Of a stretch of 58,006 nt of DNA, positions 8,471 through 16,083 are shown one piece after another; position 1 is the first letter of the stretch; every line of letters begins with the position of its first letter. The stretch is from Bdellovibrionia bacterium (GTDB taxonomy: Bacteria; Bdellovibrionota; Bdellovibrionia; Bdellovibrionales; UBA1609). The stretch spans positions 1 to 58,006 of the forward strand of contig JAUILT010000005.1 of the NCBI GenBank assembly GCA_030432925.1, written 5' to 3'. The notes beneath the pieces were generated by a model. The model did no database searches, was not told the DNA's origin, and worked only from the letters and a program-made list of their open reading frames with translations. The position numbers and the translations under genes are program-made.

Positions 8471-9860
8471 AACTTTGCTCCGTAAATTCTGGTTTAATCT
8501 CGACAATTGGTAAGCGTATAGACACAGTGGTTCCCAAGCCAACCTCGCTTTTTACTTCAATCGTACCATCTCGCTGCTCTACTATATGTCTTACGATAAA
8601 GAGTCCAAGTCCCGTGCCAGTGGAAGATTTTGATGTGTAATCAGGTTCAAAGATTTTTTCTTGAATACTTTCAGGTATGCCCCCACCAGAATCTTTCACC
8701 CTCAAAACGGCAAAGCCTTGTTTCAGACTCAAATTAACCTCAATACTGGCTCCGATTTCTGAGGCGTCGGCAGAATTTTGCATTAGGTTTTGCAATATGC
8801 GACTGACCTCGGTGTCAGTGATGCGAGAAAATACTGTATCCGCGGTGGAGATATTTGGCCTCACCTTGATATTTTTGCTGGTTAATCTCGGGAGCTGAGC
8901 CAGTTTAGCCGTTTCGGATAAAACTGCATTGGTCAAATTCAGAGGCTCTGCATCCTCAGCAGAACTGTTGAGACTTTTTACTTGAGACGCGATGGCCGAA
9001 ACTTTAGCGACTGAATTCTTAATTTCTGCAATTAACCCTGAGCTATCTTCGCTTAGACTTTTCTTTTCAAGCGTCGCTAAAAATAGTTTTACCTGTGAGA
9101 TCGGCCCCAAAATATCGTGAGCGATACCCCGTAAAGTCAACAGCTTTGCCTTTTCTCCAGCTCTCAATTCAAAAGTTTCGATTTGCGCATTGAGCCCCTT
9201 GATAGCCTCCCTAAGCGGGGCTAACTCAGAAAATGGAGCGTTAGACAATTGTCCAACCTGTTTGGGGTTTTCTTTCAACCGAGTTGACCAAGACAACAGG
9301 TCTTCAGAAAGTTCAGTCAATGATTGCCTGGATATATTAGCCACTCCCATAAGCAGTGCAATATAACCAATGGAGAATATAAGAAAGACGATACAGACAT
9401 ACAGAAAATCAAACTGAATTTTCCGGTTAAGATAAAGATACCCAAATAGCTTGCCCCCATCTATATCGAAGTAAATGGGGAGAAATACCTTTGCATTTCC
9501 CAGAAACCCTTCAAAGCAGGTAATACCCACATCACTGCAAGGTTGAAATTGAGCAGCTTCCTCACCTGGCGATAGGTAGTATTTTGTTAGATCGGGATTG
9601 AGGATATTTACGCTCTCAGAATCACGCAGGCTTAAGACTCTTGCCATTTGCTTTTGAGCAGCCTTGACATTTCCATCTAAAATTCGAGACCTAAAAGCAC
9701 TGACCAGTGCATCCGCTGACTTTTCAAGGTCTGTACTCATTTTGTATTTTGCTAAAAAGAAAGTCACTGTCAGAGAAATCACAAAAATCAGTGCAAAGCC
9801 CAGTCCTGCCTGCCGGAATATTTGCTTTTCTAGGTGATCTTTCATAGAGCGAGGCTGCAT
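8460..9860 (-). CDS. Membrane sensor histidine kinase (ICE1)
   Basis: 466 aa. TM1 (about residues 16-37, GFALIFVISLTVTFFLA) and TM2 (about 152-178) flank a periplasmic sensor region of about 110 residues with two cysteines. The HisKA-like box is RGIAHDILGPISQVKLF (His about 248), and the HATPase_c domain has NLMQNSADAS (N box), VKDSGGGIPE (G1) and GTGLGLFIV (G2). There is no receiver of its own; the partner is the regulator encoded next. It overlaps the peptide-binding protein gene by 1-3 bases. I infer that its periplasmic domain is addressed by that binding protein, as LuxQ is by LuxP. Confidence 0.92.
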   Translation of the reverse strand: MQPRSMKDHLEKQIFRQAGLGFALIFVISLTVTFFLAKYKMSTDLEKSADALVSAFRSRILDGNVKAAQKQMARVLSLRDSESVNILNPDLTKYYLSPGEEAAQFQPCSDVGITCFEGFLGNAKVFLPIYFDIDGGKLFGYLYLNRKIQFDFLYVCIVFLIFSIGYIALLMGVANISRQSLTELSEDLLSWSTRLKENPKQVGQLSNAPFSELAPLREAIKGLNAQIETFELRAGEKAKLLTLRGIAHDILGPISQVKLFLATLEKKSLSEDSSGLIAEIKNSVAKVSAIASQVKSLNSSAEDAEPLNLTNAVLSETAKLAQLPRLTSKNIKVRPNISTADTVFSRITDTEVSRILQNLMQNSADASEIGASIEVNLSLKQGFAVLRVKDSGGGIPESIQEKIFEPDYTSKSSTGTGLGLFIVRHIVEQRDGTIEVKSEVGLGTTVSIRLPIVEIKPEFTEQSYAI

Positions 9861-11341
9861 TATTGAACAAACCTCACTTTAGAAAAAGAAACTGTTTCAT
9901 CGGTTGTCGGTACACCCGAAAGGTCAATTCCACCTTTAGCTACGACAAGAGATGAAAAGTGAAAAAGAGGCAATATCGTGCCTTTCGATGTCGCCTCTGA
10001 GAATAACGACCTATAAACTTTATTTCGTTCAGCTTGAGTTGGAAGACTTCGAGCCTCTGTATATCTTTTTGAAAAATTGCCGTCCTTTTGATCCGCATTT
10101 GGAATAATCGAGGGAGTAAGGCCAAAAAAGAAATTCATAGCCCCTTCCACATTCGGGTCATTTACTGGAAGAGCCCCCATTAGTAGATCGTAGCTGCCTT
10201 CAGATCGTTTTTGTTCAAACTGATCCATTGTGACAATTTCAAAAACAGGCTTTACTCCTGTGACTTTTTCGATAGCCAGACTCAAACCTTCTTGAAGTTG
10301 TTCAATGAGTTTGGTTTTGCCTGTCAATATTTTCAGCCTTTTGCCTCTCAAATTTGATTCTGCCGCCTGCGCATTCACCACACTAAATTCTTGGTCATAC
10401 AAAACATATCCAGATGGAAAAAACTGATTTGCCAGGGTGAACCCGCTAAGACCGGCCATCATTGCGTTTAGATCAAGTGCTTGTCTGAGAGTTTTCAGTA
10501 GAGCCAAACCATCGCTGTTAATTCTTTTGTGGCTTAGACTGAGGAACATCACTTTATCGAGATTGCGATTCCAGATTGAAAAGTCCTTGCTCTCCAACTC
10601 TTTTTTGATTGAACTTGGCAGCAGTGACGATGAACTCATCAAATTGGCCCAAGAGTTTGACTTCATTTCCAGAAGTGACTCCCCCTTGCCATTGGGCCTA
10701 CGAACAACTACGGCATTTGCCATGCCTTTCTCATTAAACTTCCAGTAGTTACTTTTACTAAGCTTAATTTCTTCTTCACTGGAGGAAGACAAGTGAAAGG
10801 CCCCTGAAGTTCTTTTTAAATTTATGGAGCCATCCTTCAAAACATCGACGATTCCATACATGGGCTCACTCAGTTTTCTAACCAATCCGGTTTCGGAAAT
10901 AGGTTGCTTGGAGATGAACACCACTGTTGAATCGTCAGGAGCCTCAATCTTCTCAACCAAGTCAAATAGTGATTTGAGGGCCGAGCCATGTTGATTTTTG
11001 GCTCTGTCAAAGCTTTTCAAGATCTGCTGAGAAGTTATCCTAGTGCCATCGGACCATTTGGCTTTTTCATCTATAGCAAAAACGAGCTTGTTTTGGTCTT
11101 TGATATCCCAACTCTTCGCCAGCCCTGAGATGATTTCTTTCTCGGGGTGCCAAACAACCAAAGGAGTTCCGAGCGCATAAGACAGATCCAGATCGACCAA
11201 AGTTCTGACTTTCTGTGGATCAAGCGGAAGTGCATATTGCATATATGTTCGAATGGTATTGGTAGATGTCTCCATCATGGCTTTTTCTCCATTGGCTAGG
11301 ACTGGCAAAATTAAAAACAAGCTGAGAACCAAAGTCTTCAC
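9860..11341 (-). CDS. Orphan peptide-binding protein, SBP family 5 (ICE1)
   Basis: Periplasmic solute-binding protein of the OppA/DppA type (about 493 aa). GTG 11341 gives a clean signal peptide KTLVLSLFLILPVLANG; a TTG at 11362 would add seven residues. Family features include PLVVWHPEKEIISGLAKSWDI, FAIDEKAKWSDGTRITSQQILKSFD and the late DPNVEGAMNFFFGLTPS segment. No lipobox. No ABC permease or ATPase gene is nearby, so it is unlikely to serve uptake by itself; sitting between a secreted peptide gene and a kinase gene, it is better explained as the ligand-binding part of a sensor. Confidence 0.9.
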   Translation of the reverse strand: MKTLVLSLFLILPVLANGEKAMMETSTNTIRTYMQYALPLDPQKVRTLVDLDLSYALGTPLVVWHPEKEIISGLAKSWDIKDQNKLVFAIDEKAKWSDGTRITSQQILKSFDRAKNQHGSALKSLFDLVEKIEAPDDSTVVFISKQPISETGLVRKLSEPMYGIVDVLKDGSINLKRTSGAFHLSSSSEEEIKLSKSNYWKFNEKGMANAVVVRRPNGKGESLLEMKSNSWANLMSSSSLLPSSIKKELESKDFSIWNRNLDKVMFLSLSHKRINSDGLALLKTLRQALDLNAMMAGLSGFTLANQFFPSGYVLYDQEFSVVNAQAAESNLRGKRLKILTGKTKLIEQLQEGLSLAIEKVTGVKPVFEIVTMDQFEQKRSEGSYDLLMGALPVNDPNVEGAMNFFFGLTPSIIPNADQKDGNFSKRYTEARSLPTQAERNKVYRSLFSEATSKGTILPLFHFSSLVVAKGGIDLSGVPTTDETVSFSKVRFVQ

Positions 11342-11346
11342 TGGGT

Positions 11347-11637
11347 TTAGTGGCCCCAGCAAGTTGGTTGAGTCACATCTTGAAGTTGGATCGCTTGTCG
11401 GTCTCTCACAACAAGTTCTCCTTTTTCATTTAAGCCCACAACTGACTGGTCCCAGTCAATTTTGACATATTGATCGAGCAACTCTAACCGTGGCTCAAGC
11501 TCAATACGCTTTTCTGCTGGCAGGTCTTCGTATGCAGTAAACTTTGCGGAAACCTCAGTACTTGCGACTGCGTTTGCACTTAGTCCAACCAAGGCCGCTG
11601 CAACGAGCTTTCCAAATGATTTTTTGTTGTCTTTCAT
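11347..11637 (-). CDS. Small exported peptide, candidate YcaO substrate (ICE1)
   Basis: 96 aa with a basic N-terminus and a Sec-like hydrophobic stretch (KKSFGKLVAAALVGLSANAVAS, about residues 5-26). A charged middle follows, and the C-terminal tail TQPTCWGH holds the only Cys. The family is not recognised. It starts 15 bases after the YcaO stop, with a strong ggaggggat ribosome site, and is followed within the same operon by the binding protein. Position and size suit a RiPP-type precursor matured by the YcaO enzyme; the modified residue could lie in the Cys-containing tail. The modification is inferred from context only. Confidence 0.65.
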   Translation of the reverse strand: MKDNKKSFGKLVAAALVGLSANAVASTEVSAKFTAYEDLPAEKRIELEPRLELLDQYVKIDWDQSVVGLNEKGELVVRDRQAIQLQDVTQPTCWGH

Positions 11638-11651
11638 AATAATCCCCTCCG

Positions 11652-12689
11652 TTATGAAATGATGTGTGGTTTAAAGTTAATCTGCGAATAAGTCATGGAG
11701 TCAGCAAAGCGGTTGCTTGCTTTCCCCGAATTCACAATTGCAATTTGGTCTGCCGGCCCCCAACTCAGTTCAAATTGATTTGGATGTTTAGCGAAGCCAA
11801 CTGAAAGTGGTTCGTTCATCACCTCTGTGAATTTAGAATCGTGTAAAACATTTTCAATAAAAAGCTCTACACGCTTATTCCAAAGATCCAAAGCTTGGTC
11901 CCAACTCACGGACTTACCGGCAAACATCCAACCTGGAAATGGCTCAATATAGGCATAGTAGACAGCATGAGCCCCTGGCTCTACTTTCGAATACTTGGTT
12001 CCCATCATCAATTTTTGACAGTCGTCCCAAAATGCTTTTCTTAGCGATAGATGAGCTGAACGGCAGCACTCGCCAATCGCGCTCTCGACGGATTCAAAGA
12101 GGTCAGGCTTTGCGGAATGACTGGAGATACCGAAATTTCCATCTTTAACAAAAAGACAAGTCAGTGATGGGCCAAGTCCTTGAGTGGAGAGCAGCAAAAT
12201 CAAATCGGAATACTCTGACTGAGAAAGTTCATCGTTCACCCAACTGCTGATTTTTTCGGGGAGAGTGTTGCTATCAATTTTTATAAATGGAGTGGATGTG
12301 TACCATTGGGCGAGAACTGCATCTCTTTCCGCAACTTCAAACACTGCTGCCATTTTTGATTGTTCTGATGTTGAGTGTGCAGCCCAACCATTGCTGGAAC
12401 GGGCTCCGGCAGATGGATTCTGCTCGGACCATGTTTTCATTGCCGCCCGCTCAAGCAACTCTGCAACGGCTTTAGTCATCGCAAGCTCCACGCTCTCGGC
12501 TTCGCCGCACGTTAGTATTTCTGTGCCTTTGAAACGCGCCTTCAAATTGATAATTTCGGGAAAGTAACGATAGCCGGCAGGACGGTGACCCTTAGATACT
12601 TCAACACTCTCAAGGTTAAATGGAAGTGAGTGCCACCACTCTTGGCTTTGACTTTGGTCATTTGAAAGTTGAGTCTCTGCGAAACTCAT
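11652..12689 (-). CDS. YcaO-domain protein (ICE1)
   Basis: 345 aa. The YcaO fold is recognised from AESVELAMTKAVAELLERAAMKTW, then SSNGWAAHST and the hallmark AAVFEVAERDAVLAQWY, which carry the conserved glutamates that bind ATP and Mg. YcaO enzymes phosphorylate a peptide backbone amide to make azolines, thioamides or amidines in RiPP precursors. There is no neighbouring E1-like/ThiF partner or TfuA, and the C-terminus lacks PxPxP, so it may be a stand-alone type. ATG 12689 (MSFAETQ) is preferred: the longer reading frame would begin upstream of the -24/-12 promoter at 12737. First gene of the sensory operon. Confidence 0.82.
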   Translation of the reverse strand: MSFAETQLSNDQSQSQEWWHSLPFNLESVEVSKGHRPAGYRYFPEIINLKARFKGTEILTCGEAESVELAMTKAVAELLERAAMKTWSEQNPSAGARSSNGWAAHSTSEQSKMAAVFEVAERDAVLAQWYTSTPFIKIDSNTLPEKISSWVNDELSQSEYSDLILLLSTQGLGPSLTCLFVKDGNFGISSHSAKPDLFESVESAIGECCRSAHLSLRKAFWDDCQKLMMGTKYSKVEPGAHAVYYAYIEPFPGWMFAGKSVSWDQALDLWNKRVELFIENVLHDSKFTEVMNEPLSVGFAKHPNQFELSWGPADQIAIVNSGKASNRFADSMTYSQINFKPHIIS

Positions 12690-12736
12690 AACGCTTACCC
12701 CCTTATCCCCCTGAAGCGTTGCTGCCCACCATATAG

Positions 12737-12751
12737 GCAATCGCCGTACCA
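12737..12751 (-). promoter_or_regulatory. Sigma54 (-24/-12) promoter of the ICE1 sensory operon
   Basis: On the minus strand the sequence reads TTTGGTACGGCGATTGCC. Against the consensus TGGCACG-N4-TTGC it differs at one base only (T for C), with the required GG-N10-GC spacing. Transcription would start near 12725, upstream of the YcaO start at 12689. The operon also encodes a GAFTGA-type activator, so positive autoregulation is likely. Confidence 0.75.
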
Positions 12752-12856
12752 AACATTGTTTGTGTAAAAATGACATGAAAAATCTTGTGAGGGAGAAATT
12801 ATCGAGGTTTCAGCCAACTCCACTTCTTACCGCAAGCTGCTGACTCGTCAAAAAAG

Positions 12857-12871
12857 TTCAGGGAATTTGAA
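12857..12871. promoter_or_regulatory. Weaker copy of the ICE1 activator palindrome
   Basis: TTCAG-GGAAT-TTGAA keeps the TTCA-N7-TGAA core and spacing of the better palindrome at 12959, about 135 bases upstream of the predicted transcription start. It is a possible second upstream activating site. Confidence 0.35.
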
Positions 12872-12958
12872 TTTTTATAATCAATCATTGTTTTTCCCGA
12901 CCTCAAAAATCATTAAAATGCTTGGGGTTCTAGCGGTTTATGAAAACAGAATCAAAAA

Positions 12959-12975
12959 ATTCAGACTTTCTGAAT
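12959..12975. promoter_or_regulatory. Upstream activating palindrome of the ICE1 sensory operon
   Basis: ATTCAGA-CTT-TCTGAAT, perfect 7-base arms, about 240 bases upstream of the sigma54 promoter at 12737-12751. Fourteen consecutive bases (AGACTTTCTGAATC) are repeated at 18691-18704, upstream of the transfer operon. The placement fits an enhancer for the NtrC-type regulator at 7085. It is also 70 bases before the gene at 13044. Confidence 0.65.
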
Positions 12976-13043
12976 CTCAAAGCATTTTGTTCAATCTGAT
13001 GCTATAACGGGTCTTATGTTGGATCTGAAGATTGGAGGACCCG

Positions 13044-13361
13044 TTGGAAACTGCTTGTTACCGAATAAAATTAAAACCAGGCTCACTTCCCAAGGTTGAA
13101 GAGTGGGCCTCTCGACTCAATAGTGAAAAGTCAGAAGTTGCCAAACTGCTGGTAAATGAAGGCGTGAGTATTGAGTCGGTATTTTTAGAAGACACCTCCG
13201 AAGGGCAGTTTTTGATATATTACCTACGCGCGAAAAGTCTCAAGGCCGCGCAGGAAGCTGTTGCTTTAAGTCAACATCCAATAGACGTCTATCATAGAGA
13301 GACCTTGACAGAAATCACAGAAGATTTTTCAGTTTTGAGATCTTTAGTGCAGTTCGAATAG
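13044..13361 (+). CDS. DUF6176-like small protein
   Basis: 105-aa soluble protein resembling DUF6176: RIKLKPGSLPKVEEWASRLN, EGVSIESVFLEDTSEGQFLIYYLRA, SQHPIDVYHRETL. The family fold looks like a ferredoxin-type alpha/beta domain of unknown function. The start is TTG 13044 after GGAGGA; an in-frame TTG at 13032 is less well placed because it lies inside that ribosome site. It is divergent from the YcaO operon and shares its upstream region with the palindromes at 12857 and 12959, so it might respond to the same regulator. Confidence 0.7.
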   Translation: METACYRIKLKPGSLPKVEEWASRLNSEKSEVAKLLVNEGVSIESVFLEDTSEGQFLIYYLRAKSLKAAQEAVALSQHPIDVYHRETLTEITEDFSVLRSLVQFE

Positions 13362-13724
13362 ACCTCCCATCGAAGAAGCCACATCGTTTTGAATAAATAA
13401 AGTGGCCTCGTTAACTCGTGCTATGAGGTTGAAACAGAAGCCAATTGACACGTTGAAAACGGGAGGCCATTAAAAAGCTTGGGAGATCGGTGACTCGACG
13501 GCGGTGGCCGGATAGACGGAGCAGAGAGGCAACGGACGTAGAGCGAGAGAGGCAAGCGGCAAAGAAGCGCAAATTTGGCACACCACTGTTTATCTACTGT
13601 ACGCAACTTTTTTTTGAGTGTGAATTTTGTTGAAGAAATCAAACATATCAATGCCTTACATTTGGGCTATCTTTGGCATTATGTTTGTATCATTTTAAGC
13701 AATACCAGGCGATGTAGAGGACGT
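13362..13724. other. Non-coding gap with a GC-rich purine segment
   Basis: No convincing gene in 363 bases. It contains a TTGACA box (about 13444) and an unusual GC-rich, purine-rich stretch (about 13480-13570) unlike the AT-rich cargo around it, then a run of eight T. It may hold the promoter or leader of the gene at 13725. Confidence 0.3.
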
Positions 13725-14601
13725 ATGAAAAACCTGAAGTTACTTTTCTTTCAAACAATGCTTATTTTTATTGAGGTCGAGGCACTGGGAGCCACTCAAT
13801 TAAAATGTTCCGATGTTTTAAATGTGGTTCGCAATGCTGAAATGCGAGAAATTAGCCTTTTTGATGCTGTCTATAGACCATTTGAAACAATAATGTCAGA
13901 TGATCTGGTGAACAGCGGCGTTGTCTTGATAATTTTGGATAGCCTCGAAGATTCAAAGCCAGAAAGAATGGCACCTCGGCAGTCTTTTTGGACCCTTGAA
14001 AACAGGTTCCCAGATGCACAAGTTGTAGAGCACTTAAAGGTATTATCATACCTATCGCTTGACATGAGACTCTCGCAAGAAGCCAATGATTTTAAAACAA
14101 CGATTATGCGTGGCTTATCCTATGATGAGCTTGAAGCCGTTTGGGCAGATAATTTCCAGCAAAATCACAACCCAAATACATTTGTTGAAGTGAATGGCAT
14201 TTTTGTAAAAGTCAGCGGTGTCGACAAGTTATTCTCTTTATATGATACAAGTGGAATGGAGACAAGACTTGAAAGAGATGTTACAGATGAAGGAGGAGAA
14301 TTTATTGCCAATTTAGTTTCAACATATGGAGAAGATAGAGTAGAGTATATTATTAATTCACACTCGCACCCCAACCGATTAAATATTACCCCCCCAAAAT
14401 GCTGAACAACTGGAAAATTACAGCGCTGGATTTATGGCTGCAGCATCCAGAGGGGATTACTTAAATCACAAGAACTTAATCAAAACCTATTATCCTACTG
14501 TTCCCAAAGAACGAATTATTGAAATTGCAGTTGCAATCGCACCAAATGGACAAATTATTCTTAGTGAGTACAGCGCAAATATTAATTGGGGAGGTATGTG
14601 A
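13725..14601 (+). pseudogene. Secreted JAMM-like protein, frameshifted in a run of seven C
   Basis: Starts at ATG 13725 after a gtagagga site and has a signal peptide (KLLFFQTMLIFIEVEALGA). It is similar along its length to the intact protein at 16083 (PRQSFWTLENRF, GLSYDELEAVWADNFQQ, NTFVEV). The frame ends at 14405 just after HSHPN because of a 7-C run (14389-14395). With one C fewer the frame continues to 14601 with AGFMAAASRGDY ... NGQIILSEYSANINW, matching the paralogue. HxHP with a later SxxD resembles the JAMM/MPN zinc-protease signature. It is either a pseudogene, a phase-variable gene or a sequencing error. Confidence 0.7.
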
Positions 14602-14889
14602 GTGAGCTTCAATATTGACCGGAGAAACATATAAGATAGCGAGTCACGTTTTTTTTTTACGGTTTTTTTAACTTACGCGCGTAAATTGTTACCAACCTCA
14701 AAAAATTGTCAATCTAATGACTAAATTTGAAAATCTCTTTTTAAGTATCAGATATATATTCGGAATTTGGGCAATTTTGAGCTCCGAATTTTTTAGTGTA
14801 TATGGCATGTTTCTTGGAGAGGACTTACATAGTAGAAATTTATGTTTAGAAGTAATTTTAAAATGAATTGATCGGAAGGTTAGGTTTGT
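14602..14889. other. AT-rich gap with a 12-base palindrome
   Basis: No gene seen. It has long T-runs (about 14649-14669) and a perfect palindrome TTACGCGCGTAA (14673-14684), which may be a regulator site for the gene pair that follows. Otherwise nothing. Confidence 0.3.
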
Positions 14890-16083
14890 ATGTTCTTTGC
14901 TAGAATTTGTTGGGGATTTATTTTAATCATTTCATTTGGGCTAACGCACCAAGTTCATGCTCAGTTTGGAGGTTGGGATTTTGGTACAAAGCCGGCCATC
15001 AAAGAGAGTTTATCTCAAGAGGATATTCAAAGATTGAACTCAATGAATATTTATGGGTTCTCTTTTGAATCTATGGATTCAAGCATGGCCTTCTACGAAG
15101 GAGCAGTAATAATATTAGAACTAGAAAGGCTTAAAAAGTATCGAGTTTGGGTTGGAAAAAAACATGAATTGAAAGAAAAATCCGTTTTAAAGTTTGTTGC
15201 ATTTAGAGCTGGTGGATTCCAGTTGATTCTAAATCAAGATCCCGAAGGTAATATTATAGAATCTATTGAATTTGGATTTCCTCCGAGATCAGTATTTCCA
15301 GATGCCCAACTTCCCCAATATAATAATTCTCAAAACAACTTTGCTCCAAACGTCGAATTAGTCAATGTTTTGCTCAACAAAGAAAATCTTGACTCGTTGG
15401 AGTCACAATTGAACTCTCTAGGTATTGGAATCAAAGACCTATTGGAGACAGGTTTGAATAGTGAGGAGATCTCACTGGCCACTGAGATACAACAGGCTGT
15501 CGAAGAGCCACAAAATAACGAGAGAAAATCTAAAATCGAAGCTGTGGCCAATAGAATTCAAACCAAAGTGGACTTTGAGGTTTTTAGCAGAACATTATCC
15601 AAATTGGTTTTAGATACGAATGACCCTCACTTGATGAGTGAATTGTATTTAGAACTCCTAACTCATTTTGCTCAAATTCTAGATGCCAAAAAATTAGATA
15701 TATCTGCAATTGAGGACAGTTCTTTGGTTGACGTTATTCATAGTATTCAAATGAAAATTCACAACTATGCCGTTACGGCAATCAATAATTTTTTAGATAT
15801 TCGAAATGACATTATTGCCAAAGGTTTTAACTTGCTCGTTGAGAATGTATTCATTGGGTATGATCCAAACAGAGTGGGGTCGAGTCTATTCGGCCCAAGT
15901 ATTGATCTTCTAGAGAGAAATAAAGTGGTGTTTCAAGACAAATACCTTTCAAGTAGACAGCGGACGGCAATGATAAATCTCTTAGTTAATGAAATAGAGG
16001 ATCCTAAATTGCCTAGAAGAAAGCCAAGTCTGTCATGCGGGGATTTACTAGTGGGTTCTATAGATGTGGATGGTAGTCAGTGA
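14890..16083 (+). CDS. Secreted protein of unknown function
   Basis: 397 aa, with signal peptide CWGFILIISFGLTHQVHAQ. I recognise no domain: an N-terminal beta-rich part with a repeated Tyr/Phe pattern, then a long helical region (about residues 155-350) ending in a basic segment. The last residues, SLSCGDLLVGSIDVDG, resemble the mature N-terminus of the next protein (MRCRDILNID) and of its paralogue (LKCSDVLNVV), a hint of an ancestral fusion or shared processing motif. The stop overlaps the next start (TGATG), so the two are co-translated and probably act together outside the cytoplasm. Confidence 0.7.
   Translation: MFFARICWGFILIISFGLTHQVHAQFGGWDFGTKPAIKESLSQEDIQRLNSMNIYGFSFESMDSSMAFYEGAVIILELERLKKYRVWVGKKHELKEKSVLKFVAFRAGGFQLILNQDPEGNIIESIEFGFPPRSVFPDAQLPQYNNSQNNFAPNVELVNVLLNKENLDSLESQLNSLGIGIKDLLETGLNSEEISLATEIQQAVEEPQNNERKSKIEAVANRIQTKVDFEVFSRTLSKLVLDTNDPHLMSELYLELLTHFAQILDAKKLDISAIEDSSLVDVIHSIQMKIHNYAVTAINNFLDIRNDIIAKGFNLLVENVFIGYDPNRVGSSLFGPSIDLLERNKVVFQDKYLSSRQRTAMINLLVNEIEDPKLPRRKPSLSCGDLLVGSIDVDGSQ

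Noticed and set aside
9860-11362. The SBP genes as part of an Opp/Dpp uptake system
   Set aside because: No permease or ABC ATPase genes are present in either ICE; both SBPs are fused by operon structure to kinases.
13591-13606. TTTGGCACACCACTG as a sigma54 promoter before the gene at 13725
   Set aside because: The -24 half is good but the bases at the -12 position are TT, not GC.
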